DNA of 64,000 nt from CAYNLG01 sp964397995 (GTDB lineage: Bacteria; Planctomycetota; Phycisphaerae; FEN-1346), in NCBI GenBank assembly GCA_964397995.1, contig CAYNLG010000002.1:36412-100411 (forward strand). Reading direction: 5' to 3'. The stretch's first letter is position 1. Each line of letters starts with the position of its first letter. The notes beneath the pieces are model-generated. The model saw only the letters and a list, made by a program, of their open reading frames with translations. It searched no databases and was not told where the DNA came from. The position numbers and the translations under genes are program-made. Positions 40,160-48,115 of the stretch are shown here, piece by piece.

Positions 40160-40972
40160 ATGGACTGCGAACAGCTCAAGCCACTCTTGGCCGCCTACGC
40201 CGACGGCGAACTCGAGGCCCTCGAGGCCGAGACCGTGGAGGCCCACATTGCCGAGTGCGGCCGCTGCCGCCAGCTGGTTCACGACCAGCAGCGCATGCAG
40301 CACGTACTGGCCTCGTGTGCGGTGCCCGCGGTGGAGGCGTCTCGGTGGTCGGCCATGGCCGGCGTCCTCAAGGAAGAACTCGAGGGTCAGGGCGAGCCGC
40401 GCGAGCTCAAGACCCACATCCCGGCCGAAGCTTTGGCAATGGAGCCGTTCGGGGCCGACGAGGCCGACACCGACGCGCCACCCGAAACCGAAGAAGAGGA
40501 CGCCGAACCGGCCGCTGAGCCCGAGGAACGAAAGCCGATTTTCGAGATCCTGGAGCCGCCCGAAGACCTGCCGGCGGTAAAACCCGCCGAGGCCGCGCCG
40601 AAGCCGGCGCCCAAGGCCAAACCGGCCAAGGCCCGGCCGACGTCACGCCCGGAGCCGCCTCGGTCAGCTCAGCGGCCGGCTCCGTCGATCTCGGTCATCT
40701 CGGTCCAGCCGCGCCGCGCGCGGGTTCGATTCAGTTGGTTCGCGCACGCCGTGGGGGCGGCGGCAGCGTTGGTACTTCTGGCCCTGGGGCTCTGGGTGGC
40801 GTTGCGGCCACCGGAGGCCCCGCCCCTGGACTCTGCCTCGGTGGCCCGCCACGCCGACGTCCAGGTCCACGGCATCGAGATGGACGCGGCCAACTACATG
40901 CCGGTGTTCTACGCGGGGGATTCCGACGAGGTGGCGGCGGTCTGGGTGGTCTCACTCGACTCAGGAGGCTGA
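40160..40972 (+). CDS. Zinc-binding (ZAS) membrane anti-sigma factor
   Basis: 270 residues. The N-terminal anti-sigma domain has the zinc motif His29-x3-Cys33-x2-Cys36. A long Pro/Glu/Ala/Lys linker (about 85-190) follows, then one membrane helix (AHAVGAAAALVLLALGLWV), and about 50 outer residues. This arrangement keeps the ECF factor at the membrane until a signal from outside. Starts 5 bp after the sigma gene, so equal expression is expected. Confidence 0.9.
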   Translation: MDCEQLKPLLAAYADGELEALEAETVEAHIAECGRCRQLVHDQQRMQHVLASCAVPAVEASRWSAMAGVLKEELEGQGEPRELKTHIPAEALAMEPFGADEADTDAPPETEEEDAEPAAEPEERKPIFEILEPPEDLPAVKPAEAAPKPAPKAKPAKARPTSRPEPPRSAQRPAPSISVISVQPRRARVRFSWFAHAVGAAAALVLLALGLWVALRPPEAPPLDSASVARHADVQVHGIEMDAANYMPVFYAGDSDEVAAVWVVSLDSGG

Positions 40973-40985
40973 AAGGGGAGATGCG

Positions 40986-41474
40986 ATGAACGTTCGCACC
41001 GCGTGCGGCATCCTTGCCGCGATGGCTTGGCTGGCCGCGGCCGCCGGCCCGGGGGCTGCCGCCAAGGAAGAGCAACCCGAGTGCACCATCCACCTCCTGG
41101 CCATCCACGCGACGAACCAGGAGAAGGCGCACTGCGACGCGCACCTCGAGCCCGTCAAGGAAGCCTTGGCCGAATCCGGCTATAACAGCTTCCGCCTCAT
41201 CGACAAACCCGAGAGCCGCCCCGTCCGGATGGGCCGCCTGTACGAGAAACGCCTTCCGGAGGACTACGCCCTAAGGGTGCGGCCGGATGACAAGACCGAG
41301 GACAAAGTGCGGCTGACAGTCGTGTGGGTTCGCTACGAGAAGGACAAGGACGGCAAGAGGACCGCCTGCGAGAAGCTGAAGATGCCCGTGACCATCCGCA
41401 AGGCCAAGTACTTTCTGAGCGGCCGGTGGAAACTGAAGGAGGGAGCCCTGATCGCGGCCGTCGCCGCCGAGTAG
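40986..41474 (+). CDS. Secreted protein co-transcribed with the sigma/anti-sigma pair
   Basis: 162 residues with a signal peptide ending PGAAA. Mature part is mixed alpha/beta and Lys/Arg/Glu-rich (HLLAIHATNQEK, EDKVRLTVVWVRYEKDKDGKR), two or three Cys. Not recognised. The start follows GGGGAG 13 bp after the anti-sigma stop, so it is the third gene of the unit and could be an outer sensor or target for that system. A terminator follows. Confidence 0.75.
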   Translation: MNVRTACGILAAMAWLAAAAGPGAAAKEEQPECTIHLLAIHATNQEKAHCDAHLEPVKEALAESGYNSFRLIDKPESRPVRMGRLYEKRLPEDYALRVRPDDKTEDKVRLTVVWVRYEKDKDGKRTACEKLKMPVTIRKAKYFLSGRWKLKEGALIAAVAAE

Positions 41475-41493
41475 CCTTCCTGCCTGAAACGCC

Positions 41494-41527
41494 AAAGGCC
41501 GGCTCCCCTTCGTGGGGGTCGGCCTTG
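41494..41527 (+). terminator. Hairpin between convergent genes
   Basis: AAGGCCGGCTCCCC, TTCG loop, then GGGGGTCGGCCTT: a long stem with a small bulge. The flanking A and T residues let it serve both the sigma operon and the reverse-strand gene at 41549. Confidence 0.7.
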
Positions 41528-41548
41528 CCTGTGCGCGGTCCAGGGCTG

Positions 41549-42100
41549 TCAGTGCATCTGCTGCTCTTCGAGGTGGAGGAGGACTTGGCGGAGACGATCG
41601 CCCGTGTCGGCGGCCAACCTGAGGAGCTCGGCAAGCGCCTTGGCCCCGATGATCAGAACCAGGGCCATCATCAGTCCGCCGACGAAGGCGAAGACGCCCT
41701 CAATCGGGGCCTCCTGCATCGCCAGAAGCAGGAGCCCCGCCAGCCCGGCCAGGAACACCAGCGTTCCGAGGACCACACCGAAGACGAAGACCATGGTGGC
41801 GGTCACGCGCAGCGAGCGGTAGGGACTGCGGCGTGCGGCGATGCGTGCCACGGTGGTGGCGGACCCGCGTGTGCGGGACGGCGTCACGCCGACGGCGGCC
41901 TGCGGTGGTGGCGAAGCCTTCTCCAGCGCCGCCACCCGCGCATCGGCTCCTGGGGCGGTCTCGGCCATGGCGGCCCCCTCGCCCTGTCCCGGCACGTCGA
42001 CCACCTGGCCGCATCCCGGGCACCGGGCCCTGCGGCCCGCAGCGGTGTCCTTCGCGGCAATCTGGCGGCCGCATGCAGGACAGACTAACTCGATGGTCAT
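41549..42100 (-). CDS. Zinc-ribbon membrane protein
   Basis: 183 residues. N-terminal zinc ribbon with two CPxCG knuckles (LVCPACGRQIAAK and RARCPGCGQVVDV), a Pro/Ala linker, and two membrane helices (MVFVFGVVLGTLVFLAGLAG and FAFVGGLMMALVLIIGAKAL). The last 25 residues are a charged helix. Proteins of this build are frequent in planctomycetes; role unknown. GAGGT before ATG 42100. It lies downstream of the PilZ gene, separated by a hairpin. Confidence 0.75.
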   Translation of the reverse strand: MTIELVCPACGRQIAAKDTAAGRRARCPGCGQVVDVPGQGEGAAMAETAPGADARVAALEKASPPPQAAVGVTPSRTRGSATTVARIAARRSPYRSLRVTATMVFVFGVVLGTLVFLAGLAGLLLLAMQEAPIEGVFAFVGGLMMALVLIIGAKALAELLRLAADTGDRLRQVLLHLEEQQMH

Positions 42101-42145
42101 GCGGACCTCACCCTCACGGCACCCATGAGTCTACACCCCGAAACG

Positions 42146-42184
42146 CCCGGGTGCAAACGACTCGCCGGAATTCCCGCACCCGGG
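42146..42184 (-). other. Inverted repeat between the PilZ and zinc-ribbon genes
   Basis: CCCGGGTGC / GCACCCGGG, 9-bp perfect stem with a 21-nt spacer, no T run. Possible 3' stabiliser or Rho-linked end of the PilZ transcript. Confidence 0.3.
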
Positions 42185-42202
42185 ACGGGGCGAGGACGCC
42201 GA

Positions 42203-42532
42203 TCAGTGGGCCGGGGTCTGGTCCAGATGGGCCGAGACAAAGGAGATGACCCGTTCCCGGTCGTCGTCCTGGATCTCGGTGAACGACAGGCCCACCTCGT
42301 ACAGTTCCGGGTCGATCTTCGACGTGCGGCACCAGGCGATTCGGGCCCGGCAGGTAATGGGTTGCGGGTCGTCGGGCAGTTCGAACGTGATCTCCGGCGT
42401 CAGTCCCTCGCGAAGAGGGTCAGCCGTGAGAACGCACATGCCCCCCGCTGAGATGTTGAGCGTCGGGCCGACAGACTGGATCGTGATCCGCGTCGTGATC
42501 CGCGGGTGGCTTCGCTGTTCGGTACGCAGCAT
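42203..42532 (-). CDS. PilZ-domain protein
   Basis: 109 residues, a single PilZ domain. The c-di-GMP motif RxxxR is RSHPR near the N-terminus, and the second motif is NISAGG (the D/NxSxxG form). The barrel continues through ITFELPDDPQPITCRARIAWC and YEVGLSFTEI. Likely a c-di-GMP-binding adaptor for motility, secretion or polysaccharide. AAGGAGGTG, a full Shine-Dalgarno, precedes ATG 42532. Confidence 0.88.
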   Translation of the reverse strand: MLRTEQRSHPRITTRITIQSVGPTLNISAGGMCVLTADPLREGLTPEITFELPDDPQPITCRARIAWCRTSKIDPELYEVGLSFTEIQDDDRERVISFVSAHLDQTPAH

Positions 42533-42690
42533 ACTTGCACCTCCTTCGGGCCCGGGAAGGCCCCATCCCAGGGAATCATCGGACCCGCATCGGGGGGGCC
42601 TTCAGCGATTTTTCCACAACGCGGCACCGCCAGTCGCGTGCCCCACATTCCCCATAGCCCCCATTTTAACGCGGCGCGGCTCAGCACTGG

Positions 42691-42719
42691 TTGCACTGGG
42701 CCCCCGGTCACGATACAGT
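42691..42719 (+). promoter_or_regulatory. Promoter of dus
   Basis: TTGCAC (42691-42696), 17-bp spacer, TACAGT (42714-42719). The expected start, about 42726, coincides with the dus ATG at 42727. Confidence 0.65.
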
Positions 42720-42726
42720 CCATGCC

Positions 42727-43752
42727 ATGGCCCTTGTTCGTCCCGTCGCCATCGGACCGCTGCGCCTTGCGCGGAATCTTGTTCTGGCCCCCCTCCATCA
42801 CCTCACCTACGCCGCCATGCGCATGCTCTGCCGCGCCCAAGGAGCGGCCCTGGCCCACACGACAATGGTCACCCCCGAGGAACTGCTTTACTCGGACGAC
42901 CGCGGCCGCCGAACGCTGGCCTCGCCGCCGGGAGACCGGCCGCTGGGCGTCCAGCTTCTGCCCCGCCATCCGCAGGAGTTGGCCGAGACCGTATGCCGGC
43001 TTCGAGAAGCCGGGGCGGCCGACCTGGTGGACCTGAACCTGGCCTGCCCCAGCCGGAAGATGCTGCGGACGGAGCGCGGCGGGGCGATGTTGCGCGACCC
43101 CGACCGGGTGCGTATCCTTGTCGAGGCGGCCGTCCGGGCGGCGGTGCCGCTGCCGGTGACGGTCAAGTGCCGCTTGGGCGTCACGGACTCGGCGGCGGAC
43201 CTGGCGCTCGGCCTGGAGACCGCGCGTGCCGCCGTCGGGGCGGGCGCGGTCGGAGTCACCGTCCATGGCCGCACAGTCCAGCAGGGCTACCGTGGCAGCG
43301 CGGACTGGGCGGCCATCGGTCGGTGGGCCGCCGCTCTGCCCGTACCGGTGCTCGCGAGCGGCGACCTGCTCCGGCCGGAGGCCGTGCTCGCGGCCCTCCA
43401 GGAGACCGGCTGTGAGGCCGCCTATGTCGCCCGCGGAGCCCTGGGCGCACCATGGATCTTCCGCCAGGTTCTGGAACTGGCTGAGACCGGCCGCGCGACG
43501 CCCGTCACCATGGCGGAGCGGCGAGGCACGGTGCTTGCCCATTTCGACGGCTTGGCCCGCCAGTTCGGCGAGTGCCGTGCGGCCGTCCTCATGCGGACCA
43601 TGGCCTGCTACTACACCCGGGGCATTCCGGGGGCGAAGGAGGCCCGCGCGGCCGTGTTCCGGGCGACCTGCGCGGCCCACTTCCGGATGATCGTCGCACG
43701 GCACTTCGCGCCAGCGACCGGTACGTTGACACCACCGCCGCCCGCGGGCTAG
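42727..43752 (+). CDS. dus: tRNA-dihydrouridine synthase
   Basis: 341 residues, FMN-dependent TIM barrel that reduces uridine in tRNA. Marks: LAPLHHLTYAAMR (the usual LAPMAGVTD-type opening, modified), VDLNLACPSRKML with the catalytic Cys, VTVKCRLG, VGVTVHGRTVQQGYRGSADW, and VPVLASGDL for FMN phosphate binding. The subfamily (DusA/B/C) cannot be told. No Shine-Dalgarno precedes ATG 42727; with the promoter placement this points to a leaderless message. Confidence 0.9.
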   Translation: MALVRPVAIGPLRLARNLVLAPLHHLTYAAMRMLCRAQGAALAHTTMVTPEELLYSDDRGRRTLASPPGDRPLGVQLLPRHPQELAETVCRLREAGAADLVDLNLACPSRKMLRTERGGAMLRDPDRVRILVEAAVRAAVPLPVTVKCRLGVTDSAADLALGLETARAAVGAGAVGVTVHGRTVQQGYRGSADWAAIGRWAAALPVPVLASGDLLRPEAVLAALQETGCEAAYVARGALGAPWIFRQVLELAETGRATPVTMAERRGTVLAHFDGLARQFGECRAAVLMRTMACYYTRGIPGAKEARAAVFRATCAAHFRMIVARHFAPATGTLTPPPPAG

Positions 43753-43755
43753 ACT
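43726..43755 (+). promoter_or_regulatory. Promoter of the glycosidase gene cluster
   Basis: TTGACA (43726-43731), 18-bp spacer, TAGACT (43750-43755), overlapping the 3' end of dus. Start expected near 43762, 18 nt before the next ATG. Confidence 0.75.
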
Positions 43756-43779
43756 CGGGCGATCCCCGGAGGCCCTGCC

Positions 43780-43989
43780 ATGGACGCCTGCCGCCTTCCC
43801 GCCCTGGTGTTCGTTCTTGGCGACTTCCTCGCCGGGTGTGCCGCCGAGAGCGGTGCGGCCGCGCGGGACGAGGCCCACCGGACGGACGAGGGCGTCGACC
43901 TTCTTAGGGTCGGCCGGTTCTACGGCCGGGCGGTGGTTCGGCGCGACGTCGAGGAGCTGGCGGCCGCCTTTGTCGAGGAGGTCCGATGA
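43780..43989 (+). CDS. Small lipoprotein
   Basis: 69 residues: signal with a perfect lipobox LAGC (FVLGDFLAGCAAES), leaving a mature lipoprotein of about 50 charged residues ending in an acidic amphipathic helix. GGAGG precedes ATG 43780. Its stop overlaps the glycosidase start by ATGA. No known family; perhaps an accessory factor for the enzyme. Confidence 0.65.
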   Translation: MDACRLPALVFVLGDFLAGCAAESGAAARDEAHRTDEGVDLLRVGRFYGRAVVRRDVEELAAAFVEEVR

Positions 43990-45620
43990 CCTGTCGCCGT
44001 TGTGGAGCCGCTCTTGCCCTGATGATGGTTTGTGTTCTGGCGGCCCCGGCGCGTCCCGCCGAGGGTCCGCCCTCGCGGACGGAACTCTTCGGCATGCGCG
44101 CGTACCCGCCGCCGGCCGAGGGGAAGAAGATCCCCAAGGAACGTGATGCCACATTCTTCCCGCTGATCGACACTTTCGGCCAGTACATCCACCGCGACTG
44201 GCCGGGCAAGACGCATGGTTCGGCCGACCTGGTCTCCCAGCGACATGAGGAGGGCCATGACCTGAAGGCCCACCCGGGCCCCAAGGGCTGGACCCGGTTC
44301 GGTGGCTGGGCCGACGGGCCGACGCTCGAGGCCACGGGCTTCTTCCGGACCGAGAAGCGGGGCGGGCGATGGTGGCTCGTCGACCCGACGGGGCGGCTCT
44401 TCTTCTCACATGGGGTCGACTGCGTCGGTATCGGAACCGAAACGCCCCTCGAGGACCGGCGACACTGGTTCCGCGACTTCCCGGGGGACCAGGCCCCGTT
44501 CGGGTCGTTCCTTGTGAAGCGCGGCAACATCATCCGCGACTACTACCAGGGACGCGAGGCGCTCTGCTTCAACTTCCACCAAGCCAACCTTCTTCGGAAG
44601 TACGGGCCCGAATGGAAGAAGGTCTCGGCGACACTCGCCCACGTGCGGCTCCGCAGTTGGGGCTACAACACGATCGGCAACTGGTCCGACGCGGCCATCT
44701 ATGGCATGCGGCAGACGCCGTATGTTGCGACGGTCCACTTCGGCAGCCGCGTCATCGAGGGCTCCGAGGGGTTCTGGGGCAAGTTCAAGGACCCGTTCGA
44801 CCCGTCCTTCGCCGCCGCCCTGAACGAGCGGCTCGCCCCAGGCAAACACCGCTGGGCGGGCAACCCATGGTGCATCGGCGTTTTCGTCGACAACGAGCTT
44901 GGCTGGGGCGACGAGGTGTCGCTCGCGCGAGCAACCCTCCAGTCGCCTGCCGACCAGCCCGCGAAGCGGGTCTTCGTAGACGACCTCCGCCGGGCGTACG
45001 GCGCCATCGAGAAGCTCAACGCCGCTTGGCGAACGCGGCACGCCTCGTGGGACGCCCTCCTGGCCTCCCGCGAGGTGACCAAGGGCAAAGGCGCTGAAGC
45101 CGACCTGAAGGCATTCTACACGAAGCTCGCCGAGGCGTACTTCCGTACGGTGCGGCAGGCCGTCAAAGGCGTCGCTCCGAAGCAACTCTACCTGGGGTGC
45201 CGCTTCGCCTGGGTCAACGACCGGGTCTTGGTTGCGGCCGCCAAGTACGCCGACGTGGTCAGCTTCAACCTGTACCGGCGCAGCGTCGCGAACTTCAGGC
45301 CGGGGGCCGGCGTCGACTTGCCGGTGATCGTGGGCGAGTTCCATTTCGGCGCCCTCGACCGCGGACTTTTCCACCCCGGACTCGTCAAGGTCAAGGACCA
45401 GGAAGCCCGTGCGGCAGCGTACGTGGCCTACGTCCGCGGGGCGATTGCCAACCCCTGCATCGTCGGGTGCCACTGGTTCCAGTACCGCGACCAGCCGACG
45501 ACGGGGCGGCGTCTGGACGGCGAGAACTACCAGATCGGTCTCGTGGACGTCTGCGACCGGCCCTATCCGGAGACCGTGGCGGCCGCCCGCGAGGTGGGGT
45601 ATACCCTCTATGGCCACTGA
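43986..45620 (+). CDS. Secreted agarase-like glycoside hydrolase (GH50-like)
   Basis: 544 residues with signal peptide (ends APARPAE). TIM-barrel glycosidase: GRWWLVDPTGRLFFSHGVDC, LRSWGYNTIGNW, then FVDNELGWG carrying the likely acid/base Glu and VIVGEFHFGALDRG carrying the likely nucleophile Glu, and CHWFQYRDQPTTGR near the end. This order fits beta-agarases and related GH50-type enzymes; the true substrate may be another galactan or algal glycan. It is translationally coupled to the small lipoprotein upstream. Confidence 0.78.
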   Translation: MTCRRCGAALALMMVCVLAAPARPAEGPPSRTELFGMRAYPPPAEGKKIPKERDATFFPLIDTFGQYIHRDWPGKTHGSADLVSQRHEEGHDLKAHPGPKGWTRFGGWADGPTLEATGFFRTEKRGGRWWLVDPTGRLFFSHGVDCVGIGTETPLEDRRHWFRDFPGDQAPFGSFLVKRGNIIRDYYQGREALCFNFHQANLLRKYGPEWKKVSATLAHVRLRSWGYNTIGNWSDAAIYGMRQTPYVATVHFGSRVIEGSEGFWGKFKDPFDPSFAAALNERLAPGKHRWAGNPWCIGVFVDNELGWGDEVSLARATLQSPADQPAKRVFVDDLRRAYGAIEKLNAAWRTRHASWDALLASREVTKGKGAEADLKAFYTKLAEAYFRTVRQAVKGVAPKQLYLGCRFAWVNDRVLVAAAKYADVVSFNLYRRSVANFRPGAGVDLPVIVGEFHFGALDRGLFHPGLVKVKDQEARAAAYVAYVRGAIANPCIVGCHWFQYRDQPTTGRRLDGENYQIGLVDVCDRPYPETVAAAREVGYTLYGH

Positions 45621-46110
45621 ACCGCCCGCGTCCGGCGGACCGGCTGAGCGGCCATCGCGGTATGGCGTCGGGCCGCACATCGCAGCCGTCGGGGCGGGGG
45701 TCGCAGCGGCAGCCGTCGCGGCGCATGTCGCCTGGTACCCGCTCTTCGCCCTCGAGGGCGCAGCCCGTATGGCCTGCGCCGTCGTGGGCGCGGTCCTGGT
45801 CGCGGCCGGCCTGGTCGCATACGTGCCGGCGGCGCGGCGGCTCCACGGAACGTACGGCCACGGCGAGTTGCTGACCGACGGCGCATGGGCCCGGTCGCGG
45901 CACCCGATCTATGCCGCGTGGATTTTCCTCATCGTGCCGGGCGTGGCGCTGGTCGCCGGGAGTTGGGCCCTGCTGGCGCCGGCGGGGGCGATGTACCTGG
46001 CCGCCCGGGTCTGCGTCCGCCGGGAGGAAGCGTACCTGGAGGCCCGCTTCGGCGAAGCCTATCGGGCGTACCGTCGGCGGACTTGGCCGCTCATCCCGAA
46101 GCCCTGGTAA
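45610..46110 (+). CDS. Isoprenylcysteine-carboxyl-methyltransferase-family membrane protein
   Basis: 166 residues with four membrane helices. The family signature is at the C-terminus: GAWARSRHPIYAAWI, then a hairpin and EEAYLEARFGEAYRAYRRR. Members methylate lipids or other small molecules with SAM; bacterial substrates are mostly unknown. It begins within the last codons of the glycosidase gene (11-bp overlap), so it belongs to the same transcript. Confidence 0.8.
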   Translation: MATEPPASGGPAERPSRYGVGPHIAAVGAGVAAAAVAAHVAWYPLFALEGAARMACAVVGAVLVAAGLVAYVPAARRLHGTYGHGELLTDGAWARSRHPIYAAWIFLIVPGVALVAGSWALLAPAGAMYLAARVCVRREEAYLEARFGEAYRAYRRRTWPLIPKPW

Positions 46111-46121
46111 GGAGCCGTTCG

Positions 46122-47090
46122 ATGAAGGCCGCGAAGAGGAAGACCGTCATGCTGAAGGGCCTCCGCTGGCAGCCCGCGTGGGCCACACGCATCGGCTGCA
46201 TGAAAGGGTGCCTCGACTTCCTCGGGCGGGAGGTGTCGCTCCCCTGGATACACGGCGGGACGGGCCACGCCTTCGTCATGAACATGCACGAGCAGGTCTG
46301 TGCCAGCGGGCCGACCACCTGGCGGTCGGAGCACCTCGGGCGACTGCTCGCGAACCTGGGCGGCAAGGAGAACGCCATCTTCACCCACCGTGAAGACCCG
46401 GCCTTCAGAGAGAAGCGGCAGGTCGCCTGGTCGCACGTGCGACAGTGCCTCGACCGCAAGGTCCCGTGCTACGGGTGGGAGCTGAAGGTGCCGGAGTACT
46501 ACGTCGTCTGCGGCTACGACGAGACCGGTTACTTCATCAGCGGCCCGCATGCCGACGCCGAAGGGCCCGTGCCGTGGGACAGCCTGGCCGAAGGCGAGAT
46601 CGGCTGCCTTTACCTCACAGGCGTCGAGGCCTGCGACCCGGCGCCGGACCGGAAGGTGGTCCGCGACGCTGTGACTTTCGCGATCGACCACGCTGAGAGA
46701 CCGGCCGAGTACGCTTTCCCGAAATGCAAGACTGGTCCGGCCGGCTTCGACCAGTGGGCGAAGGCCCTGGAGACCGGTACGGCAAGCCGTTTCGGTCTGG
46801 GCTACAACGGAGAGGTCTGGCGCGAGTGCCGCGACCAAGCGGTGCGCTTCCTCGGCGAGGCCAAGGCGAGGTTGGATGACCGGCTCGCGCCGCTGCTGGA
46901 CGACGCGGCCGCCCAATACGCCCTCTCGCGCGACGAACTCGGCGCCGTCTGCCGCGCGTTCCCTTTCGACCCGCACACCGACGCCAAGGAGCTGGTCACG
47001 AGCGAGGAGGCGGCGGCACTCATCCGCGAGGCGGCCAAGGCCGAACGCGAGGCCCTGCGCGGGCTCAAGGAGATTGTGGCGGCCATCTGA
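46122..47090 (+). CDS. BtrH-N-domain-like protein
   Basis: 322 residues. MKGCLDFLGREVSLPWIHGGTGHAFVMN (quoted in two parts: MKGCLDFLGREVSLPW and IHGGTGHAFVMN) has the Cys, Gly-Gly-Thr-Gly and His of the butirosin-BtrH N-terminal / papain-like C39 fold; YVVCGYDETGYFISGP fits the following strand with the second part of the active site. The C-terminal 120 residues are helical. BtrH is an acyltransferase in butirosin synthesis, but no antibiotic genes are present here, so the acceptor is unknown. AAGGAG precedes ATG 46122, 11 bp after the methyltransferase-like gene. Confidence 0.65.
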   Translation: MKAAKRKTVMLKGLRWQPAWATRIGCMKGCLDFLGREVSLPWIHGGTGHAFVMNMHEQVCASGPTTWRSEHLGRLLANLGGKENAIFTHREDPAFREKRQVAWSHVRQCLDRKVPCYGWELKVPEYYVVCGYDETGYFISGPHADAEGPVPWDSLAEGEIGCLYLTGVEACDPAPDRKVVRDAVTFAIDHAERPAEYAFPKCKTGPAGFDQWAKALETGTASRFGLGYNGEVWRECRDQAVRFLGEAKARLDDRLAPLLDDAAAQYALSRDELGAVCRAFPFDPHTDAKELVTSEEAAALIREAAKAEREALRGLKEIVAAI

Positions 47091-47128
47091 CGCCGCCGGC
47101 GACCGACCGGGCGGGCCCCATGGGCCCG

Positions 47129-48115
47129 TCAGTCGCCGTAACCGTCCGGATGGGCCCGGTGCCACGCCCACGCGGTCTCGATGATGGTCTCCAGGCCGGG
47201 GTATTGCGGCATCCAGCCAAGGGCGTCCCCGATACGGTCACTGGACCCCACGAGTTCCGGCGGGTCCCCTGGACGCCGGTCGGCCTCGACGGCAGGAATG
47301 GAATGGCCGGTGACGCGGCGGGCGACTTCGAGGACTTCCCGAACGGAGTAGCCGCTGCCATTGCCGAGGTTGTAAGCGACGAAGCGGCCGGGCATCAGGG
47401 CCTCCATGGCCCGGATATGGGCGTCGGCCAGGTCATCGACGTGGATGTAGTCCCGGATGCAGGTCCCGTCGCGCGTCGGGTAGTCCGTGCCGAAGATACG
47501 CACCGACTCACGCTGCCCCAAGGCCACCTGCAGAACGATCGGGATGAGATGGGTCTCGGGGTCGTGGTCCTCGCCGATCGCGCCGTCGGAAGCGGCCCCG
47601 GCGGCGTTGAAGTACCGCAAGGCGCACGCGGCAAGGCCGTAAGCGTCGGGGGCGGCGTAGGCCCGCATGGCCCCCTCGGTGTCGAGCTTGGTGCGGCCAT
47701 AGACGTTGATCGGGTTCTGGGGATGGTCCTCGGTCAGGGGGATGTGCTCCGGCTGGCCGTAGGTTGCGCACGTCGAGGAGAAAACAAGCCGCCCGCACCC
47801 CGCTCGCCGCATGGCCGCCAGCAGGTTCAGGCTGCCGACGACGTTGTTCGTGTAGTATGCCTCAGGATCGGTCATGCTCTCGCCCACGTAGCAGTGGGCG
47901 GCAAAATGCATGACGCAGTCCCACCCCCCGGCGAGACCGGCATCCAGCGAGGCCGGGGCCATGAGGTCGCCCCGAAAGAGCGTGCCGTCGGGGACGGCGG
48001 CGGCATGGCCCTCGGCGAGGTTGTCGAAGACGCGGACCTCGTGGCCCGCCGCCAGCAGGCGCCGCACCGTGTGGCTGCCGATATAGCCCGCCCCGCCCGT
48101 CACGAAGACCTTCAT
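47129..48115 (-). CDS. galE: UDP-glucose 4-epimerase
   Basis: 328 residues, standard. NAD-binding GGAGYIGSH at the start, SSTCATYG with the catalytic Ser/Thr, Tyr-x3-Lys in VYGRTK, and RYFNAAGA for substrate binding. Interconverts UDP-glucose and UDP-galactose (perhaps also the N-acetyl forms). It overlaps the previous epimerase gene by ATGA and is the last gene of the nucleotide-sugar operon. Confidence 0.93.
   Translation of the reverse strand: MKVFVTGGAGYIGSHTVRRLLAAGHEVRVFDNLAEGHAAAVPDGTLFRGDLMAPASLDAGLAGGWDCVMHFAAHCYVGESMTDPEAYYTNNVVGSLNLLAAMRRAGCGRLVFSSTCATYGQPEHIPLTEDHPQNPINVYGRTKLDTEGAMRAYAAPDAYGLAACALRYFNAAGAASDGAIGEDHDPETHLIPIVLQVALGQRESVRIFGTDYPTRDGTCIRDYIHVDDLADAHIRAMEALMPGRFVAYNLGNGSGYSVREVLEVARRVTGHSIPAVEADRRPGDPPELVGSSDRIGDALGWMPQYPGLETIIETAWAWHRAHPDGYGD

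Noticed and set aside
46122..47090. BtrH-like protein as a sign of an aminoglycoside (butirosin-type) gene cluster
   Set aside because: No aminotransferase, acyl-carrier or sugar-cyclising genes around it; neighbours are a glycosidase and nucleotide-sugar genes.
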